NCBI RefSeq assembly: GCF_017676345.1
Contig: NZ_JAFFZM010000034.1
Span: 1 to 59,295, forward strand
Length of the DNA: 59,295 nucleotides
Direction: 5' to 3'
DNA from: Streptomyces smyrnaeus
Lineage (GTDB): Bacteria; Actinomycetota; Actinomycetes; Streptomycetales; Streptomycetaceae
A model generated the notes under the pieces. That model did not search any database, had not been told where the DNA came from, and saw only the letters and a list, made by a program, of their open reading frames with translations. Both the position numbers and the translations under genes were made by a program. Positions 43,244 to 51,574 of this stretch are shown here, piece after piece. Each line of letters opens with the position of its first letter. Position 1 is the first letter of the stretch.

Positions 43244-44497
43244 ATGCACATTTCTTTCTTGCTTCACAACGGGTACGCCATCGGGGGAACCGTCCGTACC
43301 ACCTACAACCTGGCACGCTCCCTGGCCGAACACCACGACGTCGAAGTCGTCTCGGTCTTCCGGACGCGGGACCGACCCGTCTTCGACCCGGGGCCGGGGG
43401 TGAAACTACGCCATCTCGTCGACACCCGCGGGGTGCGCTCCGCCGAGGCCCTGGGCACCGAACACACCCTGCCCGCCCGGGTCTTCCCGGAGGCCGACGG
43501 CAAGTACCCGATGTACAGCGCGCTGACCGACCGCCTCATCGGGGACCATCTGGCCGGCATCGAGGCGGACGTGGTCATCGGCACCAGGCCGGGACTCAAC
43601 ACCCACATCGCGCGCCAGACCAGACGCGGCCCCGTACGGCTGGGCCAGGAGCACCTCACCCTCGCGACACACTCCCGCCGCCTGAAGCTCGTACTGCGCA
43701 GCGTCTATCCCCGGCTCGACGCGCTGACCACCGTCACCGAGGCCGACGCCGCCGACTACCGCCGTCTGCTGCGGCTGCCCGGGGTCCGGATCGACGCCGT
43801 GCCCAACAGTGTGCCCGACCCCGGTGTCACCCCCGCCGACGGCAACAGCAAATGGGTGGTCGCGGCGGGCAGGCTCGCCCCGGCCAAACGGTACGACCTG
43901 CTGATCCGCGCCTTCGCCAAGGTGGTGGCCGAACGCCCCGACTGGCGACTGCGCATCTACGGTGCGGGGCAGGAGCGACCGGGACTTCGCGCCCTCATCG
44001 ATGAACTCGGCCTCTACAACCACGTCTTCCTCATGGGGCCCATCCACCCCATCGAGCCGGAGTGGGCCAAGGGGTCGATAGCAGCCGTCACCTCCAGCCT
44101 GGAGTCCTTCGGCATGACCATCGTGGAGGCCATGCGCTGCGGACTGCCCGTCGTCGCCACCGACTGCCCGCACGGGCCCGCCGAGATAGTCCGCCCCGGC
44201 GTCGACGGACGCCTCGTGCCGATGGGCGACGAGGACGCCGTCGCCGGGGCGCTCCTCGGCCTGATCAACGACGACGAACTGCGCCACCGCATGGGCCGGG
44301 CGGCGCTCGCCGACTCGGCGCGCTTCGACCCCGCCCACATCGGGGCCCGCTACGAGTCGCTGCTCCGCGACCTGGTCGGCAAGGGCAGCCGGGGGCTGCA
44401 CCGTACCCGCGCCTCGCTGCTGAGCGGGGCCTACGCCGTCAAGGACGCGCTCACCGGCGCCGGACCGGAAACGTTCCAGGGAGGACGCACCGCATGA
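43244..44497 (+). CDS. GT4 family glycosyltransferase
   Basis: This 417-residue GT-B enzyme has the N-terminal domain MHISFLLHNGYAIGGTVRTT, with the GG loop that contacts the nucleotide sugar, and VVIGTRPGLNTHIARQ. The C-terminal donor-binding domain starts near residue 200 (WVVAAGRLAPAKRYDLLIRA), with RIYGAGQERPGLRALI, SLESFGMTIVEAMRCGLPVV (the E-x7-E motif) and GPAEIVRPGVDGRLVP. No secretion signal is seen. The ATG at 43244 lacks a strong ribosome-binding site. It shares four bases (ATGA) with the next gene, an unknown beta-rich protein, so the two products probably act together. Poly-glycerol/ribitol phosphate or capsule-type glycosylation is a guess only. Confidence 0.88.
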   Translation: MHISFLLHNGYAIGGTVRTTYNLARSLAEHHDVEVVSVFRTRDRPVFDPGPGVKLRHLVDTRGVRSAEALGTEHTLPARVFPEADGKYPMYSALTDRLIGDHLAGIEADVVIGTRPGLNTHIARQTRRGPVRLGQEHLTLATHSRRLKLVLRSVYPRLDALTTVTEADAADYRRLLRLPGVRIDAVPNSVPDPGVTPADGNSKWVVAAGRLAPAKRYDLLIRAFAKVVAERPDWRLRIYGAGQERPGLRALIDELGLYNHVFLMGPIHPIEPEWAKGSIAAVTSSLESFGMTIVEAMRCGLPVVATDCPHGPAEIVRPGVDGRLVPMGDEDAVAGALLGLINDDELRHRMGRAALADSARFDPAHIGARYESLLRDLVGKGSRGLHRTRASLLSGAYAVKDALTGAGPETFQGGRTA

Positions 44498-45462
44498 GCG
44501 GCAGCACCGCCGAGACCGTCACGCCCGGGGCCACGGACACCGCCCACGCCCCGCTCCCCACCGCCGCGGGGGAGAAGAACCGCCACAACGCTGGAGAATC
44601 CGTGCCCCCACAGTCCGCCCAGCGCGGCCCGGCCGTCGACTGCACCGCCGACAGCGCGGGGGGCCTGACGTTCGATCTGAGACTCTCCGCAGCCGAAGCA
44701 CAGGGCGGGGACGTGGGTCTGCTGCTGCGCCGTCGCCCGGGCCCCTCGGCCGAGACGGAGGAGGTCCGGCTGCCGCTGACCCCGGTGCAGGAGGCGGAAC
44801 CCGGCACGCTGCGCGCCGCGCTGCCCAGCACCGTGCGGCTGACCGAGGGCCGCTGGAACGTCTTCCTCGTGCTCGCCGGCCGCCCCCCGCGCAGACTGGC
44901 CCCCGGCGTCAACGACCTGCGCTCGCTGGTCGACCGGGTCCCGCACGAGAGCCGCAGCTGGATGGGCGTCCGCATCCCCTACGCCACCAAGCACGGCAAC
45001 CTCAGCGTCCGGGCCTGGATGCGCTGGCCGCACGCGGAGGCCGGCGCGCTGCGGGTGCACGACGGCGGGCTGCGGCTGAGCGGACGGCTGTACGGGGCCG
45101 AAGTGTCCCCCAGAGCGCGGCTGGAGGCGTGGCCACGGCGCGGCGAACAGGAGCCGGTCGTCGTGGAGGCGGCGGCGGAAGGCCCCGACCAGCGCGAGTT
45201 CACCGCCGAACTGCCGTATCCGCCGCTGACCGGCTGCCGGCTGTGGGACCTGTGGCTGCGCCCCGAGAAGGACGCCGAGGCGGTGCGGGTCGCGCGCATC
45301 CTCGACGACGTTCCCGACAAGAAACGGATCTTCACCTACCCCGAGCACGCCGTCGAGCCCCGCACCGGCCCGGAGGCGGCCACCGAGCCGCCCTACGCCA
45401 CCGCGAGGCCCTACTACACGCTCAACAACGACCTGGCCGTACGGGTGGACCGCACCGAGTAG
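44494..45462 (+). CDS. Unknown two-module beta-rich protein coupled to a GT4 gene
   Basis: The protein has 322 residues. The first 55 look disordered. Two modules of similar strand pattern follow: about 60-150 (LTFDLRLSAAEAQGGDVGLL, EEVRLPLTPVQEAEPGTLRA, LTEGRWNVFLVLAGRPPRRL) and about 185-275 (LRVHDGGLRLSGRLYGAEVS, RARLEAWPRRGEQEPVVVEA, LTGCRLWDLWLRP). Each ends in an LT-G-RxWxxxL turn, so I read it as an internal duplication of an Ig-like fold. Between the modules is a conserved-looking SWMGVRIPYATKHGNLSVRA. There is no catalytic motif or signal peptide. The start overlaps the GT4 stop. Related Streptomyces proteins are sometimes named transferases; I see no evidence for an enzymatic activity. 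Confidence 0.8.
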   Translation: MSGSTAETVTPGATDTAHAPLPTAAGEKNRHNAGESVPPQSAQRGPAVDCTADSAGGLTFDLRLSAAEAQGGDVGLLLRRRPGPSAETEEVRLPLTPVQEAEPGTLRAALPSTVRLTEGRWNVFLVLAGRPPRRLAPGVNDLRSLVDRVPHESRSWMGVRIPYATKHGNLSVRAWMRWPHAEAGALRVHDGGLRLSGRLYGAEVSPRARLEAWPRRGEQEPVVVEAAAEGPDQREFTAELPYPPLTGCRLWDLWLRPEKDAEAVRVARILDDVPDKKRIFTYPEHAVEPRTGPEAATEPPYATARPYYTLNNDLAVRVDRTE

Positions 45463-45487
45463 CACGGCGGTGGCACCCGGCACGCCC

Positions 45488-45512
45488 CTCGCGGACAGGA
45501 ACTGTCCGCGAG
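45488..45512. promoter_or_regulatory. 11+3+11 perfect palindrome upstream of the WYL regulator gene
   Basis: CTCGCGGACAG-GAA-CTGTCCGCGAG is perfectly symmetric apart from its spacer. It ends 18 bp before the WYL regulator ATG and begins 26 bp after the previous stop. It could be an autoregulatory operator, a terminator, or both. The GGACAG/CTGTCC half-sites favour an operator. Confidence 0.6.
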
Positions 45513-45530
45513 CGGTGTCAGACTCCTGCC

Positions 45531-46517
45531 ATGCTGGATACCTCGGCACGCCTGCTACGGCTGCTCTCACTGCTGCAGACCCACCGTGACTGGTCGGGCA
45601 GCGACCTCGCCCAGCGGCTCGACGTCAGCCCACGGACCGTCCGCAGGGACGTCGACCGGCTGCGCGAACTGGGCTACCCCGTCCACTCCACCAGCGGCAC
45701 GGCGGGCGGCTACCAGCTCGGTGCCGGGGCCCAACTGCCGCCGCTGCTGCTGGACGACGAGGAGGCGGTCGCCGTCGCCGTGGGGCTGCGCGGCGCGGCC
45801 GACGGCGGCGTCGACGGCATCCGGGACGCCTCCGCGCAGGCCCTGGTCAAACTGGAACAGGTCCTTCCGCACCGGCTGCGCCGCAGGGTGAGCGCGCTGA
45901 GCGAGTTCACCGTGCCGATGGTCGCCGCCCGTCGCGGCCCCGCGGTCGACGCGGGCACCCTGGCCGAGCTGGCCCACGCCTGCCGCGACCACGAGCGGCT
46001 GCGCTTCCGGTACGAGACGCACGACGGCTCCTCCTCCCGCCGTGTGGTGGAGCCGCACCGGCTGGTGACCACCCACCGCCGCTGGTATCTGGTCGGCTGG
46101 GACCTGGACCGGGCCGACTGGCGTACCTACCGGGCCGACCGCATCACGCTCACCCCGCCGCACGGGCCGCGCTTCGAGCCGCGTACACCGCCGGCCGAGG
46201 ACCTGGCCGCCTGGGTGTCCGAGGGGGTCTCCACCCGGGTCTACCCCGCGCGGGCCACGGTGCTGCTGCTGGCGCCCATGGAACAGGTGGCGGAGCGGAT
46301 ATCGATGTCCTCCGGGACGCTGGAGCCGGTGGACGAGCACAGCTGTCTGCTGCGGACGGGAGCGGTCTCGCCGGATGCGCTGCTCGTCCATGTGCTCATG
46401 CTCGGCTTCGACTTCCAGGTGCGCGAGCCCGTGGAACTGGTGGAGTACGTCGGGCTGCTGCGGGACCGGCTGTCGCGCTCGCTGGCCCCGGAAGCCACGG
46501 GGCGGGAGGGGCGGTAA
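45531..46517 (+). CDS. YafY-type HTH/WYL-domain transcriptional regulator
   Basis: This 328-residue regulator has an N-terminal winged HTH (HTH_11; LLRLLSLLQTHRDWSGSDLA, RLDVSPRTVRRDVDRLRELG), a linker (LPPLLLDDEEAVAVAVGLRG), and a WYL ligand-sensing domain from about 140 to 215, carrying RWYLVGWDLDRADWRTYRAD. A C-terminal WCX extension runs about 245-315. WYL domains bind nucleotides or nucleic acids in several regulators. The ATG at 45531 lies just after a perfect palindrome, so autoregulation is likely. The target genes are not evident; the neighbours upstream (GT4 pair) and downstream (small inhibitor) are candidates. Confidence 0.92.
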   Translation: MLDTSARLLRLLSLLQTHRDWSGSDLAQRLDVSPRTVRRDVDRLRELGYPVHSTSGTAGGYQLGAGAQLPPLLLDDEEAVAVAVGLRGAADGGVDGIRDASAQALVKLEQVLPHRLRRRVSALSEFTVPMVAARRGPAVDAGTLAELAHACRDHERLRFRYETHDGSSSRRVVEPHRLVTTHRRWYLVGWDLDRADWRTYRADRITLTPPHGPRFEPRTPPAEDLAAWVSEGVSTRVYPARATVLLLAPMEQVAERISMSSGTLEPVDEHSCLLRTGAVSPDALLVHVLMLGFDFQVREPVELVEYVGLLRDRLSRSLAPEATGREGR

Positions 46518-46788
46518 TGCGCTCGTCGGCGGAAAAATTCCGAGAGTTTTAAGAAGTACTTCGCGGGCAGTTCAGAAATTCATAAGACTGTCGTCAGCAC
46601 CGTTGTCCACGGCCCCGCAAACGGAATACGGAGAATCTCGAATTGCGGGCGGGGCGGGCGCTCACAAGCCCCGTACGAGTGAAGCGGGCAACGGGTCGGC
46701 GTGCACCGAGCGTTGTGACGCAAGCGTGACGCCGCCGCTGCGAAGGCGGGACTTCCGGCTGCCTGGCCGGTGCGCATACGGTGGTCGT
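46518..46788. other. AT-richer intergenic island with small palindromes
   Basis: These 271 bp between the WYL gene and the small inhibitor gene include an unusually AT-rich stretch (46526-46600). It contains the palindromes CGGAA-AAA-TTCCG (46530-46542, followed by GAGAGTTTT and so possibly a weak terminator) and GAAGTACTTC (46553-46562). TACGGT (46777-46782) ends seven bases before the next ATG and may be a leaderless -10. No gene is supported here. Confidence 0.45.
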
Positions 46789-47004
46789 ATGGCACCGGAA
46801 TCCCCCGCACCCCGACCCCCCGACGACGACCCGGCCGGGTATGTCGGCCTCGCCGCCCAGGAGGCTGAACGGCGCGCCCGGGAGCGCGGCTGGACCACTG
46901 TGCGGCAATTGGCGCCGGACGCGATCATCACCATGGAGTACGTCACGGGCCGGCTGAACCTGGCGGTCAAGGACGGCCAGGTGGTGCGCTGCTGGCCGGG
47001 CTGA
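46789..47004 (+). CDS. Small I78-type peptidase inhibitor family protein
   Basis: The protein has 71 residues. After a Pro-rich 18-residue start, the body reads EAERRARERGWTTVRQLAPD then AIITMEYVTGRLNLAVKDGQ and VVRCWPG. The WxxVRxLxPDxxxTMEYxxxRLNxxVxDGxV pattern is that of the I78 family of small serine-protease (elastase) inhibitors. It lacks a signal peptide, so either it is cytoplasmic or the inhibitory role does not apply. The ATG at 46789 has only GGTGG close by, and a leaderless start is possible. Two chymotrypsin-fold proteases are coded 7 kb away, but a functional link is speculative. Confidence 0.8.
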   Translation: MAPESPAPRPPDDDPAGYVGLAAQEAERRARERGWTTVRQLAPDAIITMEYVTGRLNLAVKDGQVVRCWPG

Positions 47005-47072
47005 CGCTCGTCGCCGTCGCCGACCGGCGTCGGCGTGGGAGGACCGGGCAGGTCACCCCGGCCGGGCAGGTC

Positions 47073-47972
47073 TCAGTAACGGGAGGAGGCCGGGGCGCGC
47101 GCCTCGTCGGCGGCGCGCGGCATCGCCGCGCGGGTGCCGTTCCCGGAGTCCTGCGTCGGCACCCGCGCGCCGACCAGGGACTGCCGCGCGGGCACCGGCT
47201 GTGCGGCGGGCGGGGCCGGGTTCGGCGCCAGCCATGACCCCGCCGTGCTGAACCGTTCACGCAGCGCGAAGACCAGTGCCTCCACCCGCGCGATGGCCGG
47301 TTCGCACCAGGGCAGTCCGAGGAGGATCAGCAGTCCGGCCGCCCAGCCGAGGAGTACGTCGCTCACCCAGTGCGTACCGAGGTAGACGGTGGTCGCGCCC
47401 ACACCGAGCGCGAAGACGGCGGCGACGACGGACAGCCATCGGCGAGCCCGCGGGGTGGTGGCCAGATAGGCGAGAATGCCCCAGGTCACCACGGCGTTGG
47501 CGGTGTGGCCCGAAGGAAATATATCGCCGCCGGCCCACAGTTCGGCCGAACCGACCTCGGTCGCGTAGTGCGGCCCCAGCCGGCCCAGACCGATCTTGAC
47601 CGCACCGACCGAGGCGTTGAGCAGCAGCAGCGCGAACCCCAGCGCCAGCAGCGGCCGCAGCGTGCGCTGCCGCCAGGAGCGCCAGCCCAGCCAGGCGGCG
47701 ACCAGCACCGCCGTGGGTCCGCGTTGGCCCAGCACCACGAAGGCGTCCAGGAAGCCGTGGATGGCGGGCCACTGCTTGTACGGGCGGAAGAGCATGACCT
47801 GCCAGTCGAGCTGCACCAGCCACGTCGTGCCCAGCACGGCAACCACGATCGCCAGATAGAAGGCGACCGTGGCGCTGAACAGGCCCAGCCGGACAGGGCT
47901 CATCCGCGGGAAGGGCCCGCGGGGGCGATGAGGCTCCTGCTCCAGCCGGGAGAAGATTCGGTCGGTACGCAC
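47073..47972 (-). CDS. PAP2-family membrane phosphatase
   Basis: This 299-residue membrane protein has about six hydrophobic segments and the PAP2 phosphatase signature: a Lys/Arg motif (VGAVKIGLGRLGPHY), the central FPSGHTANAVVTWG and the His-Asp motif VYLGTHWVSDVLLGWAAGLL. Such enzymes dephosphorylate undecaprenyl or phosphatidyl phosphates on the outer face of the membrane. Motif I lacks the usual RP ending. The cytoplasmic C-terminal tail of about 60 residues is Ala/Pro/Arg-rich and probably disordered. The start is the GTG at 47972; it has AGG only three bases before it, so the ATG at 47904 remains possible. Confidence 0.88.
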   Translation of the reverse strand: MRTDRIFSRLEQEPHRPRGPFPRMSPVRLGLFSATVAFYLAIVVAVLGTTWLVQLDWQVMLFRPYKQWPAIHGFLDAFVVLGQRGPTAVLVAAWLGWRSWRQRTLRPLLALGFALLLLNASVGAVKIGLGRLGPHYATEVGSAELWAGGDIFPSGHTANAVVTWGILAYLATTPRARRWLSVVAAVFALGVGATTVYLGTHWVSDVLLGWAAGLLILLGLPWCEPAIARVEALVFALRERFSTAGSWLAPNPAPPAAQPVPARQSLVGARVPTQDSGNGTRAAMPRAADEARAPASSRY

Positions 47973-48304
47973 CTAATCGAGATTACCGGGCGTGAAGAGC
48001 CGCTTCGGCGATGGCGGCCCCTTCGTGATGCCGATGTGATGTGCAAAAGCGCCCCGCGCGGGCTTAGGTTCTGTTTATCTCCCGCGTTTCCGGCGCCGAT
48101 TGATTGTCCGACCGGACCGTGAAGCGACTTCGCTCACAGGTGGGTTGGCGCGAATTCTCTTCATTCCCCACTCCCGGCCTCCGTTTTCCCGCGGACCCGC
48201 CGCGCTGCCCCCGACGCACACGTGCGCACCCGCCTCACTGCGCCCTCCCGGCGCACCCGACCCGTACGCACCTGCCCGCTATGCACCCGCGCGCTGCCCT
48301 GCCC
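47973..48304. other. Intergenic region, no feature recognised
   Basis: These 332 bp lie upstream of the PAP2 gene and downstream of the membrane glycosyltransferase gene. The part nearest PAP2 (48030-48100) is less GC-rich and probably carries its promoter, but no convincing -35/-10 pair was found. The rest is C-rich sequence with no ORF I would support. Confidence 0.5.
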
Positions 48305-49471
48305 TCACGGCGGGCCCGAGCCGTTGAGCCACCAGGCGCCGTAACCGGCCGACACCACCGCCAGCGTGCACAGCGCCGCCGCCGCGCGTGCCGGCGTCCA
48401 CCGCGCCAGCCCGGCCGCCGCCGGAAGCAGCAGCGGAAAGGCGGGCAGCAGCAGTCGCGGCTTGGAGCCGAAGTACCCCTTGGCGCACAGCGCGAGCCCC
48501 ACCACCACGCCCGCGTACACCAGCAGTGCCGGGGGCTGCCGCTGCCGTACGCACAGCACGTACAGCCAGATCACCAGCGCGACGCCGGCGAGCAGCCCGA
48601 GGCCGCCGACGACCGACCCCCTCAGGTGTTCCCCGATGAACCCGGCGAACGCCAGACCACCGTCGAAGCCGTTGCCCCACTGGCCTTGAATGTCCAGATA
48701 TCCAGTGACACTTCCGGTGCGGAAGCCCACCCACCCGACGTACCCGAACCACCCCGCGGGCGCCAGCAGCAGCCCCAGCGCCATCCGCGCACCGGGTCCG
48801 CGCCGCTCCCGCCGCAGCTCCAGCAGGGCCGCGATCCACACCGCTGCCACCACCGCGGCCCCCACCGGGCGCGTCAGCCCGGCCAGCGCCGCCAGGGTGC
48901 CCGCCCACACCCAGCGGCCGGTCAGCACCGACCACAGCGCCCACGCGGCCAACGCGGTGAACAGCGACTCGCTGTAGGCCATCGACTGCACCACACCGAC
49001 CGGGACCGCCGCCCACAGCACCGCCAGACACAGGCCCGCGCGGTGCCCGTGCAGCCGGGCGCCGGTCAGATAGAGCGCCCAGGCCGCCGCCAGCGAGGAG
49101 AGCCAGCTCACCACCATCCCGGCGTCCGGTGCGGCGAGCGGCGAGATCTCGGCCAGTCCCCGCTCCAGCGCCGGCAGCAGCGGGAAGAACGCCAGATCGG
49201 AGTGGACCCCGCCGTCCGGCAGCCGCACCCGGTAGCCGTACCAGCCCTCGGCGACCCGGGTGTACCACAGGGAGTCCCAGCGGGCCGTGAGCAGCGTGTG
49301 GGCGCTCGTACCGCGGGCGGCGCTCCAGATCGCCAGTACGGCCAGCCCCAGCGCGCGCACCCCCGCGTACGCCAGCAGCGCGGCGGCGGGCCGGCGCCAG
49401 GCCTTCGTACGGTCGGCGGCGGCGGGCCCGGTCGGCGTCGAGGGCGTGCCGGGATCGGCGAGGTCAGTCAT
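48305..49471 (-). CDS. Integral membrane glycosyltransferase, PIG-V/GT-C-like
   Basis: The 388-residue protein has roughly nine to ten hydrophobic segments. The extracytoplasmic loop after the first helix contains LLTARWDSLWYTRVAEGWYG, with the acidic residue placed as in GT-C/PIG-V mannosyltransferases, and HSDLAFFPLLPALERGLAEI. MAYSESLFTALAAWALWSVL and AALAGLTRPVGAAVVAAVWI follow. It presumably uses a polyprenyl-phosphate sugar to glycosylate an acceptor outside the membrane; donor and acceptor are unknown. The start is the ATG at 49471. It diverges from the MFS gene. Confidence 0.85.
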   Translation of the reverse strand: MTDLADPGTPSTPTGPAAADRTKAWRRPAAALLAYAGVRALGLAVLAIWSAARGTSAHTLLTARWDSLWYTRVAEGWYGYRVRLPDGGVHSDLAFFPLLPALERGLAEISPLAAPDAGMVVSWLSSLAAAWALYLTGARLHGHRAGLCLAVLWAAVPVGVVQSMAYSESLFTALAAWALWSVLTGRWVWAGTLAALAGLTRPVGAAVVAAVWIAALLELRRERRGPGARMALGLLLAPAGWFGYVGWVGFRTGSVTGYLDIQGQWGNGFDGGLAFAGFIGEHLRGSVVGGLGLLAGVALVIWLYVLCVRQRQPPALLVYAGVVVGLALCAKGYFGSKPRLLLPAFPLLLPAAAGLARWTPARAAAALCTLAVVSAGYGAWWLNGSGPP

Positions 49472-49795
49472 TCGGACGATTATTGGCCACCGTGCGGGAG
49501 CACCGGGCAGCGGGACGGGAACCGCCGCTTGTGCGCCCCCTGCCGGAAAAGCGCTGGAAAATCGCGGTCATGGAGAGCCGTGCCTCGGGCAGATGCACCG
49601 GCGGTGGTCCATCGGTTGAATGGGGGAGCGCTAGACGCCCGCGCCGGTTCGCGTACGCTAACCGGCACTCGCCCCTCTTCACCGGGGCCGGACGCCGACG
49701 CCGAACGGGCCGCGCGGGCAGGTGTCGCGACCCGGGCAACCGTCCCCACCCCCACGGTCCGCCCCGCGGGTGCGAGAGCAACAGGAGGTGCGTAC
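49472..49795. other. Divergent promoter region, GT-C / MFS genes
   Basis: These 324 bp separate two divergent genes. I found no regulator gene, no strong palindrome and no full -35/-10 pair. TACGCT at 49656 and TTGAAT at 49616 are isolated promoter-like hexamers. Confidence 0.45.
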
Positions 49796-51529
49796 ATGTC
49801 CGGGACGACCACGGCCATATCGCGGAAGGCGGCGGACGTCCCCGAGAACGGAGCGGGAGCCTTGCGGCCCGGCCGGGAAGTGAACCGGTGGGTCGTCCTG
49901 GTCGTGCTGTGCGCCAGCCTGCTCCTGGTGGCCGTCGACGCCACGGTGCTGCACGTCGCGGTGCCCGCCGTCTCCGAGGATCTGCGGCCCGGCTCGATCG
50001 AGCTGCTGTGGATCGTGGACACCTACCCGCTGGTGTGTGCCTCGCTGCTCATCCTCTTCGGCACACTCGGCGACAAGATCGGCACCCGCCGGGTGCTGCT
50101 GTTCGGCTACGGGCTGTTCGCCGCCGCCTCCGCCGTCGCCGCGTACGCGGACACCCCGGCCGTGCTGATCGCCGCCCGGGGACTGCTCGGTGTCGGCGGC
50201 GCCATGATCATGCCCGCGACGCTCTCCATCCTCCGCCAGGTCTTCCCCGACCGGCGGGAACGCGCCCTGGCCGTCGGCATCTGGAGCGCCGTCGCCGCGG
50301 TGGGCGCGGCCGTCGGGCCGCTGGTGGGAGGAGCGCTGCTGGAGCACTTCTGGTGGGGCTCGGTCTTTTTGATCAACATCCCGCTGATGGCCGCCGGTCT
50401 CCCGGTGGGGCGGTGGCTGCTGCCGGAGTCCGCCACCGGCAGCGAAGGCCCCTGGGACGTGCTGGGCGCCGTGATGGGGGCGCTCGGCCTCTTCGGGGTG
50501 ATACTCGGCGTCAAACAGGCGGGCGGCGGCGAGGTGCTCACTCCGCTGTGCTGGCTCCCGCTGCTGGCCGGTGCCGTACTGATCACGCTGTTCGTCCGCC
50601 GCCAGCGCCGCCGCCCCCACCCGCTGATCGACTTCGGCACTCTCACCCGCGCCGCCTTCGGCACCTCGGTGGGCTGCATCGTGCTGACCGTGCTGGCGCT
50701 GGTCGGGCTCGCGCTGATCGCGGCCCAGTACCTCCAGCTCGTCCTCGGCCTCTCCCCGCTGGAGACCGGGCTGCGGCTGCTGCCGCTCTCCCTCGCCGCC
50801 ATCGCCGCCGGGCTGCTGGGCTCCCGGCTGCTGGCGCTGCTGGGGCCGCGCACCATGGTCGCCCTCGGCTTCGTCGTCACGGCCGTCGCGGTGCTGTGCC
50901 TGACCGGCGTGGACCAGCACGACAGGCCGGGCCTGCTGATCGGCTGTTTCGTGCTGCTGGGCTTCGGCCTGGAGACGACCCTGTTCGGCTGCTACGAGTC
51001 GATGCTGAGCGAGGCGCCGGCCGGCCGGTCCGGCGGTGCGGCTGCCGTCGGCGAGACCGCCTACCAGCTCGGCGCCGGTATCGGCATCGCCCTGCTGGGC
51101 AGCGTGATGAACGCCGCCTACGGGCCGGGCGTGCGCGACGCCGCACAGCGACTGGGCCTGCCCGGCGGTGCCGGCGCCGACGCCAGCCACTCGCTGGGGG
51201 AGGCGTACGAGGTCGCCGGCCACCTCGGTGCCGGACCGGGAGAGGCACTGCGGTCGGCCGCACGCTCCTCCTTCGTCACCGGGCTGCATGTGACGCTGCT
51301 GGTCAGCGCCTGTCTGCTGCTGCTCGGCGCTCTGGCGGCGCTGCGGCTGCCACGCCGGATGGAAACCAGTGCCGGCGGCGCCGGGTGCGAAGCCGCGGAG
51401 CGCGAAGCGGCGGAGCGCGAAGCCGCCCGCGGCGCCCGGCGGGGCTCCTCCTGGGAACGGGACGACACCCCCGAGGAGCAGCAGCAACGCTCCGGGCACC
51501 CCTTGTCGCGGGGCGTTACCCAGTCGTAG
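49796..51529 (+). CDS. MFS drug-exporter-like transporter (DHA2, 14-TMS type)
   Basis: The 577-residue length and hydrophobicity fit the 14-helix DHA2 proton-antiport family. The first membrane segment has VAVDATVLHVAVPAVSEDL, then motif A in GDKIGTRRVLLFGYG and motif C in GIWSAVAAVGAAVGPLVGGA. FLINIPLMAAGLPVGRWLLP is also typical. The C-terminal cytoplasmic tail has an Ala/Glu/Arg repeat (EAAEREAAEREAA) likely to be a charged helix. The ATG at 49796 has a strong AGGAGGT six bases upstream; the long open frame further 5' is not coding. No adjacent TetR/MarR regulator gene is present, so the substrate is unknown. Confidence 0.92.
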   Translation: MSGTTTAISRKAADVPENGAGALRPGREVNRWVVLVVLCASLLLVAVDATVLHVAVPAVSEDLRPGSIELLWIVDTYPLVCASLLILFGTLGDKIGTRRVLLFGYGLFAAASAVAAYADTPAVLIAARGLLGVGGAMIMPATLSILRQVFPDRRERALAVGIWSAVAAVGAAVGPLVGGALLEHFWWGSVFLINIPLMAAGLPVGRWLLPESATGSEGPWDVLGAVMGALGLFGVILGVKQAGGGEVLTPLCWLPLLAGAVLITLFVRRQRRRPHPLIDFGTLTRAAFGTSVGCIVLTVLALVGLALIAAQYLQLVLGLSPLETGLRLLPLSLAAIAAGLLGSRLLALLGPRTMVALGFVVTAVAVLCLTGVDQHDRPGLLIGCFVLLGFGLETTLFGCYESMLSEAPAGRSGGAAAVGETAYQLGAGIGIALLGSVMNAAYGPGVRDAAQRLGLPGGAGADASHSLGEAYEVAGHLGAGPGEALRSAARSSFVTGLHVTLLVSACLLLLGALAALRLPRRMETSAGGAGCEAAEREAAEREAARGARRGSSWERDDTPEEQQQRSGHPLSRGVTQS

Positions 51530-51574
51530 CGTCAGCTCGGTAGCCGCGATCGTCCTCCTGTGAAAGGCGCCACC

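Noticed and set aside
48104..49795. A long in-frame 5' extension of the MFS gene.
   Set aside because: It runs antisense over the membrane glycosyltransferase gene and shows no coding character. AGGAGGT before the ATG at 49796 marks the real start.
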